From positions 434,001 through 498,000 of the forward strand of contig NZ_JAATEJ010000002.1 in the NCBI RefSeq assembly GCF_012034175.1: a stretch of 64,000 bases of DNA, in the 5' to 3' direction. Origin of the DNA: Actinacidiphila epipremni. GTDB taxonomy: Bacteria; Actinomycetota; Actinomycetes; Streptomycetales; Streptomycetaceae. A program made the translations under genes and the position numbers. Each line of letters opens with the position of its first letter. Within the stretch, counting starts at the first letter, position 1. The notes beneath the pieces are model-generated. The model saw nothing but the letters and a program-made list of their open reading frames with translations. It did no database searches and was not told the DNA's origin. Positions 19,094 through 26,888 of this stretch are shown piece after piece.

Positions 19094-19135
19094 GGAGCGC
19101 GGCCGGGCAGGGGGAATTGCGCCCGGCCGCGCTCC
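19094..19135 (+). terminator. Intrinsic-terminator-like hairpin after the L,D-transpeptidase
   Basis: A perfect 15-bp stem (GGAGCGCGGCCGGGC, 19094-19108, with its complement 19121-19135) closes a 12-nt loop. It lies 20 nt after the stop codon and lacks a long U tract, as is common in Streptomyces. It could also serve the convergent gene. Confidence 0.75.
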
Positions 19136-19225
19136 GTGTCAAACCCCGGTACGGGGAGAACCGGGGTCATCGGGGCCGATGACCAGTCGGCCTTACTCCC
19201 TACAGCGCACGGGCCGTCGGAAGTG

Positions 19226-20230
19226 TCACCTGCCGGGCGGGCGGGACAGGGAGCGGTGCCCGGGGCGGGTGTGCCGCGGGCCGCGGTCGTCCCTGCCGTC
19301 CCGGCCCTCCTTGGCCTCGCGCCCGTCATGCCCCTCGTAACCCTCGTACCCCTCGTACCCCTCGTGCCCGCCGTCCCTGACGTCCTTGCCGCCGTCGCCG
19401 TGCTCGGCGCCGGTCCGGCCCGCCCCCGTGCCGGGCGGGCAGGACCGGTCCGCCACGGCGCGGCAGCCGCGCGGGCGGTGGCCGTCGGCGTGCCGGTCCC
19501 GGTGCGGGCCGCCGGGCGCGGGCGCCGGCCGGGCGCTGCGGGCCGGCGGCCCCGCGGTCCAGGGCCCGGCCCGGCCGCCGTCCGGGGACACCGCCGCGGG
19601 CGGCCGGGTCTGGAGTGGCCCGGTGCCGGCCCCGCCGCCGGGCGACAGCGACCGCGCGGCTGCGGCCATGCCGACCGCCACCCCGCCGAGCGCGAGCGCC
19701 GAGACCACCGCCGCCGCCATCAACCGCGGCCGGCGCACCGCCAACGCGGCCCGCAACGCCGCGAACCGCCCACCGCCCGCGCCCGCGCCTGCGCCCGCGC
19801 CCGCCGTACCCGGCCGGCCCCCGGCCTTCCGCAGCCCGCTCCCGGCGGGCAGCCCCCGCGGCCCCCCGCCCCGGGCCGCCGGCTGCCCGCCCCGCGCACG
19901 CCCCTGCGCGGCGGTGCGGAAGGCGGCCAGCGCCGCCGCCTCGCGCGCCGGGTCCAGCGTCGTACGGACCTCGCGGGCCGCGCTGAGCAGCCGTACCAGG
20001 CGGTCGGCCGGCACGGTCGGCGGCGGGCCCGCGGCGCCGCCGGCCAGCAGCGCCTCGGCCGTGGCCGCGTCGGGCCAGCCGGACATACCGCCGCGCGGCG
20101 CCCGGCGGTCGGCGCGTACGAGGCGGGTCGCCGCCGGGTGGCGGGGCGTACGCCGGACGGGGCGGGTGCGGGGCGACCCCGCGGAGGACAGGCCCGTGGA
20201 TGCGGTCTCGCGTCGCGTGTTGTCGCTCAT
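19226..20230 (-). CDS. Putative membrane-anchored sigma-factor partner (anti-sigma-like), repetitive tail
   Basis: 334 residues, 9 nt after the sigma-factor gene and preceded by GAGGGAG, so co-transcribed. The N-terminal 160 residues are soluble and include a SWPDAATAEALL segment and AREVRTTLDPAREAAALAAFRTAA. One transmembrane helix lies about residues 168-195 (LMAAAVVSALALGGVAVGMAA). The outside tail is Gly/Asp/His-rich with GYEGYEGYEGHDG repeats. Position and topology match a regulator of the preceding ECF sigma factor, but no ZAS zinc motif is seen, so the role is inferred. Confidence 0.65.
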   Translation of the reverse strand: MSDNTRRETASTGLSSAGSPRTRPVRRTPRHPAATRLVRADRRAPRGGMSGWPDAATAEALLAGGAAGPPPTVPADRLVRLLSAAREVRTTLDPAREAAALAAFRTAAQGRARGGQPAARGGGPRGLPAGSGLRKAGGRPGTAGAGAGAGAGGGRFAALRAALAVRRPRLMAAAVVSALALGGVAVGMAAAARSLSPGGGAGTGPLQTRPPAAVSPDGGRAGPWTAGPPARSARPAPAPGGPHRDRHADGHRPRGCRAVADRSCPPGTGAGRTGAEHGDGGKDVRDGGHEGYEGYEGYEGHDGREAKEGRDGRDDRGPRHTRPGHRSLSRPPGR

Positions 20231-20239
20231 CCCACTCCC

Positions 20240-20947
20240 TCACAGCGCCTTGGACGCGGAATAGGTCACATCCGCGTGCCGCCGGTCCGCCGACCGCTGC
20301 CCGGGCACCGGCCGCGGTCCCGCCGCGTCCTGCCCGCCGCCCTCGCCGCCCTCCTGCTCCTGGTAACCGTTGCCGTCGTCCGCCAGGATCTCGGCGAGCC
20401 GGCGCAGTCCGCGGTGAGTGGCCATTCTCACCGATCCGGCGCGCTTGCCGAGCACTCTTGCCGCACTGGTTGAATCGAGTCCCATCACCACCCGCAGAAG
20501 CACCGCTTCCGCCTGCTCCCGCGGCAGTGCCGCGATCGCCGCGAGCGCCCGGTCGGTGGCGACCGCGTCGAGCGCCTCACCGGCGGTGTCCGCCCGGTCC
20601 GGCAGCTGCACCAGGTCGTCCACGCCGCCGCCCGCGACCGGGCGGCGGCTGCGCGCCCGGATGTGGTCCAGCGCCCTGTTGCGGGCGATCCTGGCCGCCC
20701 AGCCGCGGATGGAGCCGCTGCCGCCGCGGTAGTTGGGCAGGTCGCGGGCGATCTGCAGCCATGCCTCCGACGCGACGTCCTCGGCGTCGGCCGGCCCGAC
20801 CAGGCTGCGCACGTAGCTGAGCAACTGCGGCTGGACGGCGCGGTAGACGGTGCGGAAGGCACCCTCGTCACCTTGCTGCGCCGCGCTGACCGCGGCTTCC
20901 AGAGACGACTCGTGCAGTTCCACCTCGGGCCCCACCCCCTCGAACAC
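20240..20947 (-). CDS. ECF-type RNA polymerase sigma factor
   Basis: About 227-235 residues. Region 2: FRTVYRAVQPQLLSYVRSLVGPADAEDVASEAWLQIARDL and SIRGWAARIARNRALDHIRARSR. Region 4: LPREQAEAVLLRVVMGLDSTSAARVLGKRAGSVRMATHRGLRRLAEIL. It redirects RNA polymerase to a regulon not visible here. GTG at 20947 is used; GTG at 20923 behind a G-rich stretch is an alternative. The 35-residue tail after region 4 is Gly/Gln-rich and disordered. A membrane protein gene follows 9 nt later, suggesting a sigma/anti-sigma pair. Confidence 0.88.
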   Translation of the reverse strand: MFEGVGPEVELHESSLEAAVSAAQQGDEGAFRTVYRAVQPQLLSYVRSLVGPADAEDVASEAWLQIARDLPNYRGGSGSIRGWAARIARNRALDHIRARSRRPVAGGGVDDLVQLPDRADTAGEALDAVATDRALAAIAALPREQAEAVLLRVVMGLDSTSAARVLGKRAGSVRMATHRGLRRLAEILADDGNGYQEQEGGEGGGQDAAGPRPVPGQRSADRRHADVTYSASKAL

Positions 20948-21223
20948 ACGGTCAATCCTGCCTCATGAGGGGCTGTGACACTTTTGCTCTGGGATACGCC
21001 GTACAAGTCGGCGGCCGGGGACGCTCCTGTGGGGGGAGGCGGCCCCCGGCCGTCGTCACTCGCGTGCCATCACCCGGGTGCTCTGCGTGCGCCCGCGCGC
21101 GCCCCGCCGAGGAGCCTGCCGCCATGCCATGGCGGTCAACCCGGGGTGACCACCCCTTACCGTACGGGTGAACTTCGTTTACGCGCCCGCGGTGTTCGAA
21201 GCGGCACCGCATAGAGTGGGGCC
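20948..21223. other. Intergenic region with short palindromes
   Basis: About 275 nt without a gene between the divergent sigma-factor and OHCU genes. It contains CCGCCAT/ATGGCGG (21119-21135) and GGTCA/TGACC (21134-21151) inverted repeats. Promoters for both directions should lie here; I cannot place them reliably. Confidence 0.5.
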
Positions 21224-21862
21224 ATCCCCTCTGACGACTCTGGAGCCACGCTGCTGCCCAGCGCCCCCGACTCCGACGCCGCGCCGTCCCCGCTGGCGCG
21301 GTTCAACCAGGCGCCGCCCACCGCCGCCGAGGCAGTGCTGCTGGCCTGCTGCGGCAGCCACCGCTGGGCGCGTCGGGTGGCCGCGCACCGCCCGTATCCG
21401 ACGGTCGAGGCGCTGCTGGCCGCCGCGGACGAGGCCGCGTACGACCTGACCTCGGGCGATCTCGCCGAGGCGCTCGCCGGTGAGACGCCCGCCGCGCTCG
21501 CCGACCGCGGCGGCCTGAGCGTGCACACCGCGCTGCGGGCCGCCCACGCCCACTACGAGTCCCGGTTCGGCCACGCCTTCATCCTCGCCCTCGACGAGGC
21601 CACCGCCGCCGACCCGGCCGCCGCGCTCGACCAGACGCTGGCCGCCCTGCGGGAAAGGCTGGGCCACGACGCGGACGAGGAGTCCGCCGTCACCGCCGAG
21701 CAGCTGCGCCGGCTGTGCCGGAGCCGGCTGCTCCGCGCGTTCGAGCCGGCGCGTTCACCCGACCGTGCGGGATCGATCACACCTGGCCTACCCCGCGGTA
21801 CGCAGGCCGTATCGCGTCGCTACGATGGCCGGGGCCGGTGGACCGTACCCGGCCGGGCGTGA
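21224..21862 (+). CDS. OHCU decarboxylase-family protein (ureide/uric acid pathway); start uncertain
   Basis: Homologue of 2-oxo-4-hydroxy-4-carboxy-5-ureidoimidazoline decarboxylase, which makes S-allantoin in urate breakdown. Conserved features are ARFNQAPPTAAEAVLLACCGSHRWARRVAAHRPYP, EAAYDLTSGDLAEALAGE and the ESRFGHAFILAL motif. The conserved RFN segment starts upstream of the first canonical codon (GTG 21335). Between an in-frame stop at 21212 and that GTG only ATC (21224), ACG and CTG codons could initiate; 21224 is used here provisionally. No other urate gene is adjacent. Ends just before sdhC. Confidence 0.7.
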   Translation: MPSDDSGATLLPSAPDSDAAPSPLARFNQAPPTAAEAVLLACCGSHRWARRVAAHRPYPTVEALLAAADEAAYDLTSGDLAEALAGETPAALADRGGLSVHTALRAAHAHYESRFGHAFILALDEATAADPAAALDQTLAALRERLGHDADEESAVTAEQLRRLCRSRLLRAFEPARSPDRAGSITPGLPRGTQAVSRRYDGRGRWTVPGRA

Positions 21863-21913
21863 CCGACAACTGCAGCCGGCACCCCTCGCCCCGCTCCCGG
21901 AGGGTATTTTTCC

Positions 21914-22294
21914 GTGCCGGCTGGAACGCTCTACCGCGGCCGGGAAGGCATGTGGTCGTGGGTGGCTCACCGAGTCACCGGTGTCCTCATCTTCTTCTTC
22001 CTGTTCGTCCACGTCCTCGACACCGCGCTGGTCCGGGTCTCCCCCGAGGACTACGACAAGGTCGTCCACACGTACAAGACCCCGATCGTCAGCCTGCTGG
22101 AGTACGGCCTGGTCGCCGCGATCCTCTTCCACGCCCTCAACGGCCTGCGGATCATCGCCGTCGACTACTGGACGCAGGGGCCGCGCTACCAGAAGCAGAT
22201 GCTGTGGACGGTGGTGGGCCTGTGGATCCTGCTGATGCTCGGCGCGATCTACCCGGTCCTGGGCCACGCCGCACGAGTCCTGTGGGGGAACTGA
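21914..22294 (+). CDS. sdhC: Succinate dehydrogenase cytochrome b556 subunit
   Basis: 126-residue membrane anchor of complex II. Three helices: WVAHRVTGVLIFFFLFVHVLDTAL, IVSLLEYGLVAAILFHALNGLRII and MLWTVVGLWILLMLGAIYPVL. His residues in the second helix (LFHALNG) suit haem b ligation. GTG 21914 has GGAGGG upstream at 10 nt. First gene of sdhCDAB; 3 nt separates it from sdhD. Confidence 0.95.
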   Translation: MPAGTLYRGREGMWSWVAHRVTGVLIFFFLFVHVLDTALVRVSPEDYDKVVHTYKTPIVSLLEYGLVAAILFHALNGLRIIAVDYWTQGPRYQKQMLWTVVGLWILLMLGAIYPVLGHAARVLWGN

Positions 22295-22297
22295 GCC

Positions 22298-22777
22298 ATG
22301 TCCACTGACGTCTCCGACGCCGTCGAGCTGACCGGTTCCAGCGTCGCCCCGTACAGCCCGGACAACCCCGCCCCGGTCATCGAGCCGCCGCGGGCCCGTA
22401 CCAAGCGCACCCCGCGCAGCAGCCGTACCAACTTCGAGCTGTACGGCTGGCTGTTCATGCGGCTGTCCGGTGTCGTGCTCGTCGTGCTGGTCATCGGCCA
22501 TCTGCTGATCCAGCTGGTGCTGGACGGCGGGGTGCAGAAGGTCGGCTTCGCCTTCGTCGCCGGCCGCTGGTCCTCGCCGTTCTGGCAGTTCTGGGACCTG
22601 GCGATGCTGTGGCTGGCCATGCTGCACGGCGGCAACGGCCTGCGCACCGTCATCAACGACTACGCCGAGCAGGCCAACACCCGGGTCTGGCTCAAGACGC
22701 TGCTGTTCACCGCCGTGGCGTTCACCATCGCGCTCGGCTCGCTGGTGATCTTCACCTTCGACCCGAACATCCGCTAG
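22298..22777 (+). CDS. sdhD: Succinate dehydrogenase hydrophobic membrane anchor
   Basis: 159 residues: a 45-residue cytosolic Pro/Arg-rich N-terminus, then three membrane helices ([66 protein letters not shown]). The HLLIQ and HGGNG histidines are the expected haem and quinone-site positions. Pairs with SdhC to anchor SdhA and SdhB and pass electrons to menaquinone. Confidence 0.94.
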   Translation: MSTDVSDAVELTGSSVAPYSPDNPAPVIEPPRARTKRTPRSSRTNFELYGWLFMRLSGVVLVVLVIGHLLIQLVLDGGVQKVGFAFVAGRWSSPFWQFWDLAMLWLAMLHGGNGLRTVINDYAEQANTRVWLKTLLFTAVAFTIALGSLVIFTFDPNIR

Positions 22778-22806
22778 GCCAGGGCTGGGACAGGGAAAGC
22801 GACCCC

Positions 22807-24564
22807 ATGCAGATCCACAAGTACGACACCGTCATCGTCGGCGCGGGCGGCGCCGGTATGCGCGCCGCCATCGAGGCCACCAAGCGCTCCCGCACCGCCG
22901 TCCTGACCAAGCTCTACCCCACCCGCTCCCACACCGGCGCCGCCCAGGGCGGCATGGCCGCGGCCCTGGCCAACGTCGAGGAGGACAACTGGGAGTGGCA
23001 CACCTTCGACACGATCAAGGGCGGCGACTACCTGGTCGACCAGGACGCCGCCGAGATCCTGGCGAAGGAGGCCATCGACGCGGTCCTGGACCTGGAGAAG
23101 ATGGGCCTGCCGTTCAACCGGACGCCCGAGGGCCGTATCGACCAGCGGCGCTTCGGCGGCCACACCCGCAACCACGGTGAGGCCGCGGTCCGCCGGGCGT
23201 GCTATGCCGCCGACCGCACCGGCCATATGATCCTCCAGACGCTCTACCAGAACTGCGTCAAGGAGGGCGTGGAGTTCTTCAACGAGTTCTACGTCCTGGA
23301 CCAGCTGCTCACCGAGGTCGACGGCGTCAAGCGGTCGGCGGGCGTGGTCGCGTACGAGCTGGCCACCGGCGAGATCCACGTCTTCCAGGCCAAGGCCGTG
23401 ATCTACGCCTCCGGCGGCACCGGCAAGTTCTTCAAGGTGACCTCCAACGCCCACACCCTGACCGGTGACGGCCAGGCCGCGGTCTACCGGCGCGGGCTGC
23501 CGCTGGAGGACATGGAGTTCTTCCAGTTCCACCCGACGGGCATCTGGCGGATGGGCATCCTGCTCACCGAGGGCGCCCGCGGCGAGGGCGGCATCCTGCG
23601 CAACAAGGACGGCGAGCGCTTCATGGAGAAGTACGCGCCCGTCATGAAGGACCTGGCCTCGCGGGACGTCGTCTCCCGGGCGATCTACACCGAGATCCGC
23701 GAGGGCCGCGGCTGCGGCCCCGAGGGCGACCACGTCTACCTCGACCTCACCCACCTGCCGCCGGAGCAGCTGGACGCCAAGCTGCCGGACATCACCGAGT
23801 TCGCCCGCACGTACCTGGGCATCGAGCCGTACACCGACCCGATCCCGATCCAGCCGACCGCGCACTACGCCATGGGCGGCATCCCCACCAACGTGCAGGG
23901 CGAGGTGCTGGCCGACAACACCACCGTCGTCCCCGGCCTCTACGCGGCCGGCGAGGTCGCCTGCGTGTCCGTGCACGGCGCGAACCGGCTGGGCACCAAC
24001 TCGCTGCTGGACATCAACGTCTTCGGCCGCCGCTCGGGCATCGCCGCCGCCGAGTACGCGCACGCCCACGACTTCGTGCCGCTGCCCGACAACCCGGCCG
24101 AGCTGGTCGTCTCGCAGGTCGAGCGGCTGCGCGAGTCCACCGGCACCGAGCGGGTCGCCGACCTGCGGCGCGAGCTGCAGGAGTGCATGGACGCGAACGT
24201 CATGGTCTTCCGCACCGAGCAGACCATCAAGACCGCGGTCGAGAAGATCGGCGAGCTGCGCGAGCGCTACCGCAACGTCTCCGTCCAGGACAAGGGCAGG
24301 CGGTTCAACACCGACCTGCTGGAGGCCGTGGAGCTGGGCAACCTGCTGGACCTCGCCGAGGTCATGGCCGTCAGCGCGCTGGCCCGCAAGGAGTCCCGCG
24401 GCGGCCACTACCGCGAGGACTACCCCAACCGCGACGACGTCAACTTCATGCGGCACACGATGGCGTACCGCGAGGTGGACGAGGCGACCGGCGCCGAGTC
24501 GATCCGCCTGGACTACAAGCCGGTCGTGCAGACCCGCTACCAGCCGATGGAGCGTAAGTACTGA
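22807..24564 (+). CDS. sdhA: Succinate dehydrogenase flavoprotein subunit
   Basis: 585 residues. FAD-binding dinucleotide fold at the N-terminus ([17 protein letters not shown]), the covalent-flavin His in [11 protein letters not shown], and substrate-site segments [23 protein letters not shown] and [14 protein letters not shown]. Oxidises succinate to fumarate in the TCA cycle at the inner face of the membrane. Start ATG 22807 with AGGGAAAG upstream; longer frames run through sdhD out of phase. The stop overlaps the sdhB start as TGATG. Confidence 0.97.
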   Translation: MQIHKYDTVIVGAGGAGMRAAIEATKRSRTAVLTKLYPTRSHTGAAQGGMAAALANVEEDNWEWHTFDTIKGGDYLVDQDAAEILAKEAIDAVLDLEKMGLPFNRTPEGRIDQRRFGGHTRNHGEAAVRRACYAADRTGHMILQTLYQNCVKEGVEFFNEFYVLDQLLTEVDGVKRSAGVVAYELATGEIHVFQAKAVIYASGGTGKFFKVTSNAHTLTGDGQAAVYRRGLPLEDMEFFQFHPTGIWRMGILLTEGARGEGGILRNKDGERFMEKYAPVMKDLASRDVVSRAIYTEIREGRGCGPEGDHVYLDLTHLPPEQLDAKLPDITEFARTYLGIEPYTDPIPIQPTAHYAMGGIPTNVQGEVLADNTTVVPGLYAAGEVACVSVHGANRLGTNSLLDINVFGRRSGIAAAEYAHAHDFVPLPDNPAELVVSQVERLRESTGTERVADLRRELQECMDANVMVFRTEQTIKTAVEKIGELRERYRNVSVQDKGRRFNTDLLEAVELGNLLDLAEVMAVSALARKESRGGHYREDYPNRDDVNFMRHTMAYREVDEATGAESIRLDYKPVVQTRYQPMERKY

Positions 24565-25343
24565 TGAGCACCCCCACGCTGCAGGGGCACGGTCACTCGT
24601 CCGCCCTGGACGCCGCCGAGGCGGGCGCCGCCCACCTGATCACCGTCACGCTGCGGGTCCGCCGCTTCAACCCCGAGGTGTCCGCGGACGCCGAGTGGGT
24701 CGACTACCGCATCCCGATCGACCCGAAGGAGCGCGTCCTGGACGCGCTGCACAAGGTCAAGTGGGAGATCGACGGCACGCTGACCTTCCGCCGCTCGTGC
24801 GCGCACGGCGTGTGCGGCTCGGACGCCATGCGGATCAACGGGCGCAACCGGCTGGCCTGCAAGACCCTGATCAAGGACATCAACCCCGAGAAGCCCATCA
24901 CCATCGAGCCCATCAAGGGCCTGACGGTGCTGAAGGACCTCGTGGTCGACATGGACCCGTTCTTCCAGGCGTACCGGGACGTCATGCCGTTCCTGATCAC
25001 CAAGGGCAACGAGCCCACGCGGGAGCGGCTGCAATCCGCCGAGGACCGGGCGCGCTTCGACGACACCACCAAGTGCATCCTGTGCGCCGCGTGCACCTCG
25101 TCCTGCCCGGTGTACTGGAACGACGGGCAGTATTTCGGCCCGGCGGCCATCGTCAACGCGCACCGCTTCATCTTCGACTCGCGTGACGAGGGCGGGGAGC
25201 AGCGGCTGGAGATCCTCAACGACAAGGACGGCGTCTGGCGCTGCCGCACCACCTTCAACTGCACGGACGCGTGCCCGCGCGGCATCGAGGTGACGAAGGC
25301 GATCGCGGAGGTCAAGCGGGCGCTCATCACGCGCCGCTACTGA
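24564..25343 (+). CDS. sdhB: Succinate dehydrogenase iron-sulfur subunit
   Basis: 259 residues. The [2Fe-2S] site SCAHGVCGSDAM has Cys-Cys-Asp as in the E. coli subunit; the [4Fe-4S] and [3Fe-4S] sites are in CILCAACTSSCPVYW and CTDACPRG. It wires FADH2 on SdhA to quinone in the SdhCD anchor. A terminator-like hairpin follows 7 nt after the stop, ending the operon. Confidence 0.97.
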   Translation: MSTPTLQGHGHSSALDAAEAGAAHLITVTLRVRRFNPEVSADAEWVDYRIPIDPKERVLDALHKVKWEIDGTLTFRRSCAHGVCGSDAMRINGRNRLACKTLIKDINPEKPITIEPIKGLTVLKDLVVDMDPFFQAYRDVMPFLITKGNEPTRERLQSAEDRARFDDTTKCILCAACTSSCPVYWNDGQYFGPAAIVNAHRFIFDSRDEGGEQRLEILNDKDGVWRCRTTFNCTDACPRGIEVTKAIAEVKRALITRRY

Positions 25344-25349
25344 TTTTCG

Positions 25350-25372
25350 CCGTACGGATCCTGTCCGTACGG
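25350..25372 (+). terminator. Hairpin ending the sdhCDAB operon
   Basis: CCGTACGGA (25350-25358) and TCCGTACGG (25364-25372) form a perfect 9-bp stem with a TCCTG loop directly after the sdhB stop. Confidence 0.75.
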
Positions 25373-25482
25373 AGGAGGGCGCGGGTCCCGGGGCTTCCGG
25401 GGCCGCGCCCTTCGGCGTTTTACGGGGGGGGTGCGGGGGCTCGGGGTGAGTGCGGGGGCCGGGGGTGAGTGCGGGCGGCGGG

Positions 25483-25875
25483 TCAGCCGCCCACCAGCGG
25501 GACGAGTTTGAGGAAGACGACCTCGGTGGTGATCGAGACGTCCACGAGCTCGTCCAGGTCCGTTATCTGCCGGTCGGCGACGAGCAGCAGGAAGCCGTTG
25601 CGCCCGAACGCCTCCAGCGCGCGCTCGCACTGCCGCTCGGCGTCCAGCGCCCGCGGCTGCGGCAGCCGCCATCCGTCCGGCGCGCGCTCGGCGCCGGCGG
25701 GCTGCACGAGGCCCCGGAAGACCTCGGGGCGCCGGGCGTTGAACCGCGCGACCTCTTCCCGCACCCGGCGCCTGACCAGCTCGCGCGCGGGCACCCGCTC
25801 CTCCGCGAACTCCAGCTCCCAGGAGTCGAGCGCGCCGCTTGAGGTCGTCTCGTCGACGAAGGTCACCAATCCCAT
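25483..25875 (-). CDS. Conserved actinobacterial hypothetical protein
   Basis: 130 residues from MGLVTFVDETTSSGALDSWELEFAEERVPARELVRRRV to GFLLLVADRQITDLDELVDVSITTEVVFLKLVPLVGG. I recognise this as a conserved streptomycete hypothetical with the RRPEVFRGLVQP segment, but not a function. It is acidic, soluble and has no signal peptide. A GTG at 25905 would add 10 residues. Its 3' side is separated from sdhB by about 110 nt of G-rich repeats (GTGCGGGGGC). Confidence 0.65.
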   Translation of the reverse strand: MGLVTFVDETTSSGALDSWELEFAEERVPARELVRRRVREEVARFNARRPEVFRGLVQPAGAERAPDGWRLPQPRALDAERQCERALEAFGRNGFLLLVADRQITDLDELVDVSITTEVVFLKLVPLVGG

Positions 25876-25971
25876 GGGGCCGAGGGTAGGGGCGGGCACT
25901 GACACCGCCGGGGGTGTGCTCGCCGGCTTTGGGCAGTCCGACCGTCGGATGATCTTTCCGGGGAGGCAAAG

Positions 25972-26015
25972 TTATCCACAGGCTCTTTTTTCCGGTCCGG
26001 CAAAAATGCTAGCGT
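25972..26015 (+). promoter_or_regulatory. A/T-rich promoter-like stretch with DnaA-box sequence
   Basis: TTATCCACA (25972-25980) is followed by a T6 run, an A5 run and TAGCGT (26010-26015), a plausible -10. It lies about 60 nt before the TetR gene and is unusually A/T-rich for this window. A weak TTTTTC sits at the -35 distance. Confidence 0.45.
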
Positions 26016-26072
26016 GGAAAGCACGAAGGGACGGGCGGCGCGGTAGCGCGGGAAGGACGAGGGGCGGGGGTC

Positions 26073-26816
26073 ATGGACGAGACGACGGGCGCAGGCGCGG
26101 GCGTTGGCGCGGGTCTGGGCGAAGGCGCGGGCGCGAGCGGGGCGGCCGGGGGCGCGGAGGAAGCGCGGCGGGCGGAGGGCCTGCGGGAGCGCAAGAAGCG
26201 GCAGACGCGTGCCGCCCTGAGCCATACGACCATCGCGCTGGCGATCCAGCGGGGCTGGTCGAATGTCCGGGTCGAGGACATCGCCGCCGCGGTCAATGTC
26301 TCGGAGCGCACCTTCCGCAACTATTTCTCCGGCAAGGCGGAGGCCATCGCCGCGGCCCACTTCGACCGCATGGAGCGCGTCGCCCGTACGGTGAGCGCCC
26401 GCCCGGCCGCCGAGCCGCTGTGGGAGGCCATAGGGGCGGCCCTGCGGGTCGAGTTCGCCTCGGAGGATGCCGCGGCGCCGCAGTCCTCCACGCCCGTGCC
26501 GGGTCACCGTGAGGCGATCCGGGAGGTGATGACGGAGCCCGCCGTCCAGGCCGAGGTCATGCGCGCCGACCAGCAGGCGCAGGGCGTGCTGGCCAAGGCG
26601 ATAGGGGCCCGTACGGGCACGGACCCGGCGACGGATCTCTACCCGAAGCTGGTCGCGGCCACGGTGGGCGCCGCGATCGGCGCGGCCTTGACGCACTGGC
26701 TGCTGGCCGATCCCCCGGTCCCGCTGGGCCCATTGATAACGGAGGCCCTGGACCACCTGGCGGCGGGCCTGCCCGCCCCGGAGAAGGCGCCGGATTCCAC
26801 CTCGGCCCAGAGCTGA
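26073..26816 (+). CDS. TetR/AcrR-family transcriptional regulator
   Basis: 247 residues. An N-terminal low-complexity Gly/Ala stretch (residues 6-25) precedes the helix-turn-helix domain RKKRQTRAALSHTTIALAIQRGWSNVRVEDIAAAVNVSERTFRNYFSGKAEAIAAAHF. The C-terminal ligand domain is Ala-rich (ATVGAAIGAALTHWLLADPP). The next gene, in the same direction 72 nt on, encodes an FAD monooxygenase, so it probably controls that enzyme and itself in response to an aromatic compound. Confidence 0.88.
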   Translation: MDETTGAGAGVGAGLGEGAGASGAAGGAEEARRAEGLRERKKRQTRAALSHTTIALAIQRGWSNVRVEDIAAAVNVSERTFRNYFSGKAEAIAAAHFDRMERVARTVSARPAAEPLWEAIGAALRVEFASEDAAAPQSSTPVPGHREAIREVMTEPAVQAEVMRADQQAQGVLAKAIGARTGTDPATDLYPKLVAATVGAAIGAALTHWLLADPPVPLGPLITEALDHLAAGLPAPEKAPDSTSAQS

Positions 26817-26888
26817 ACGCCGCGGCGCGAGGCCGCGGAACCTGTCGATCAACAACCGTGCACGGAGAGTGGGGAGGAGTGCGTCCAG

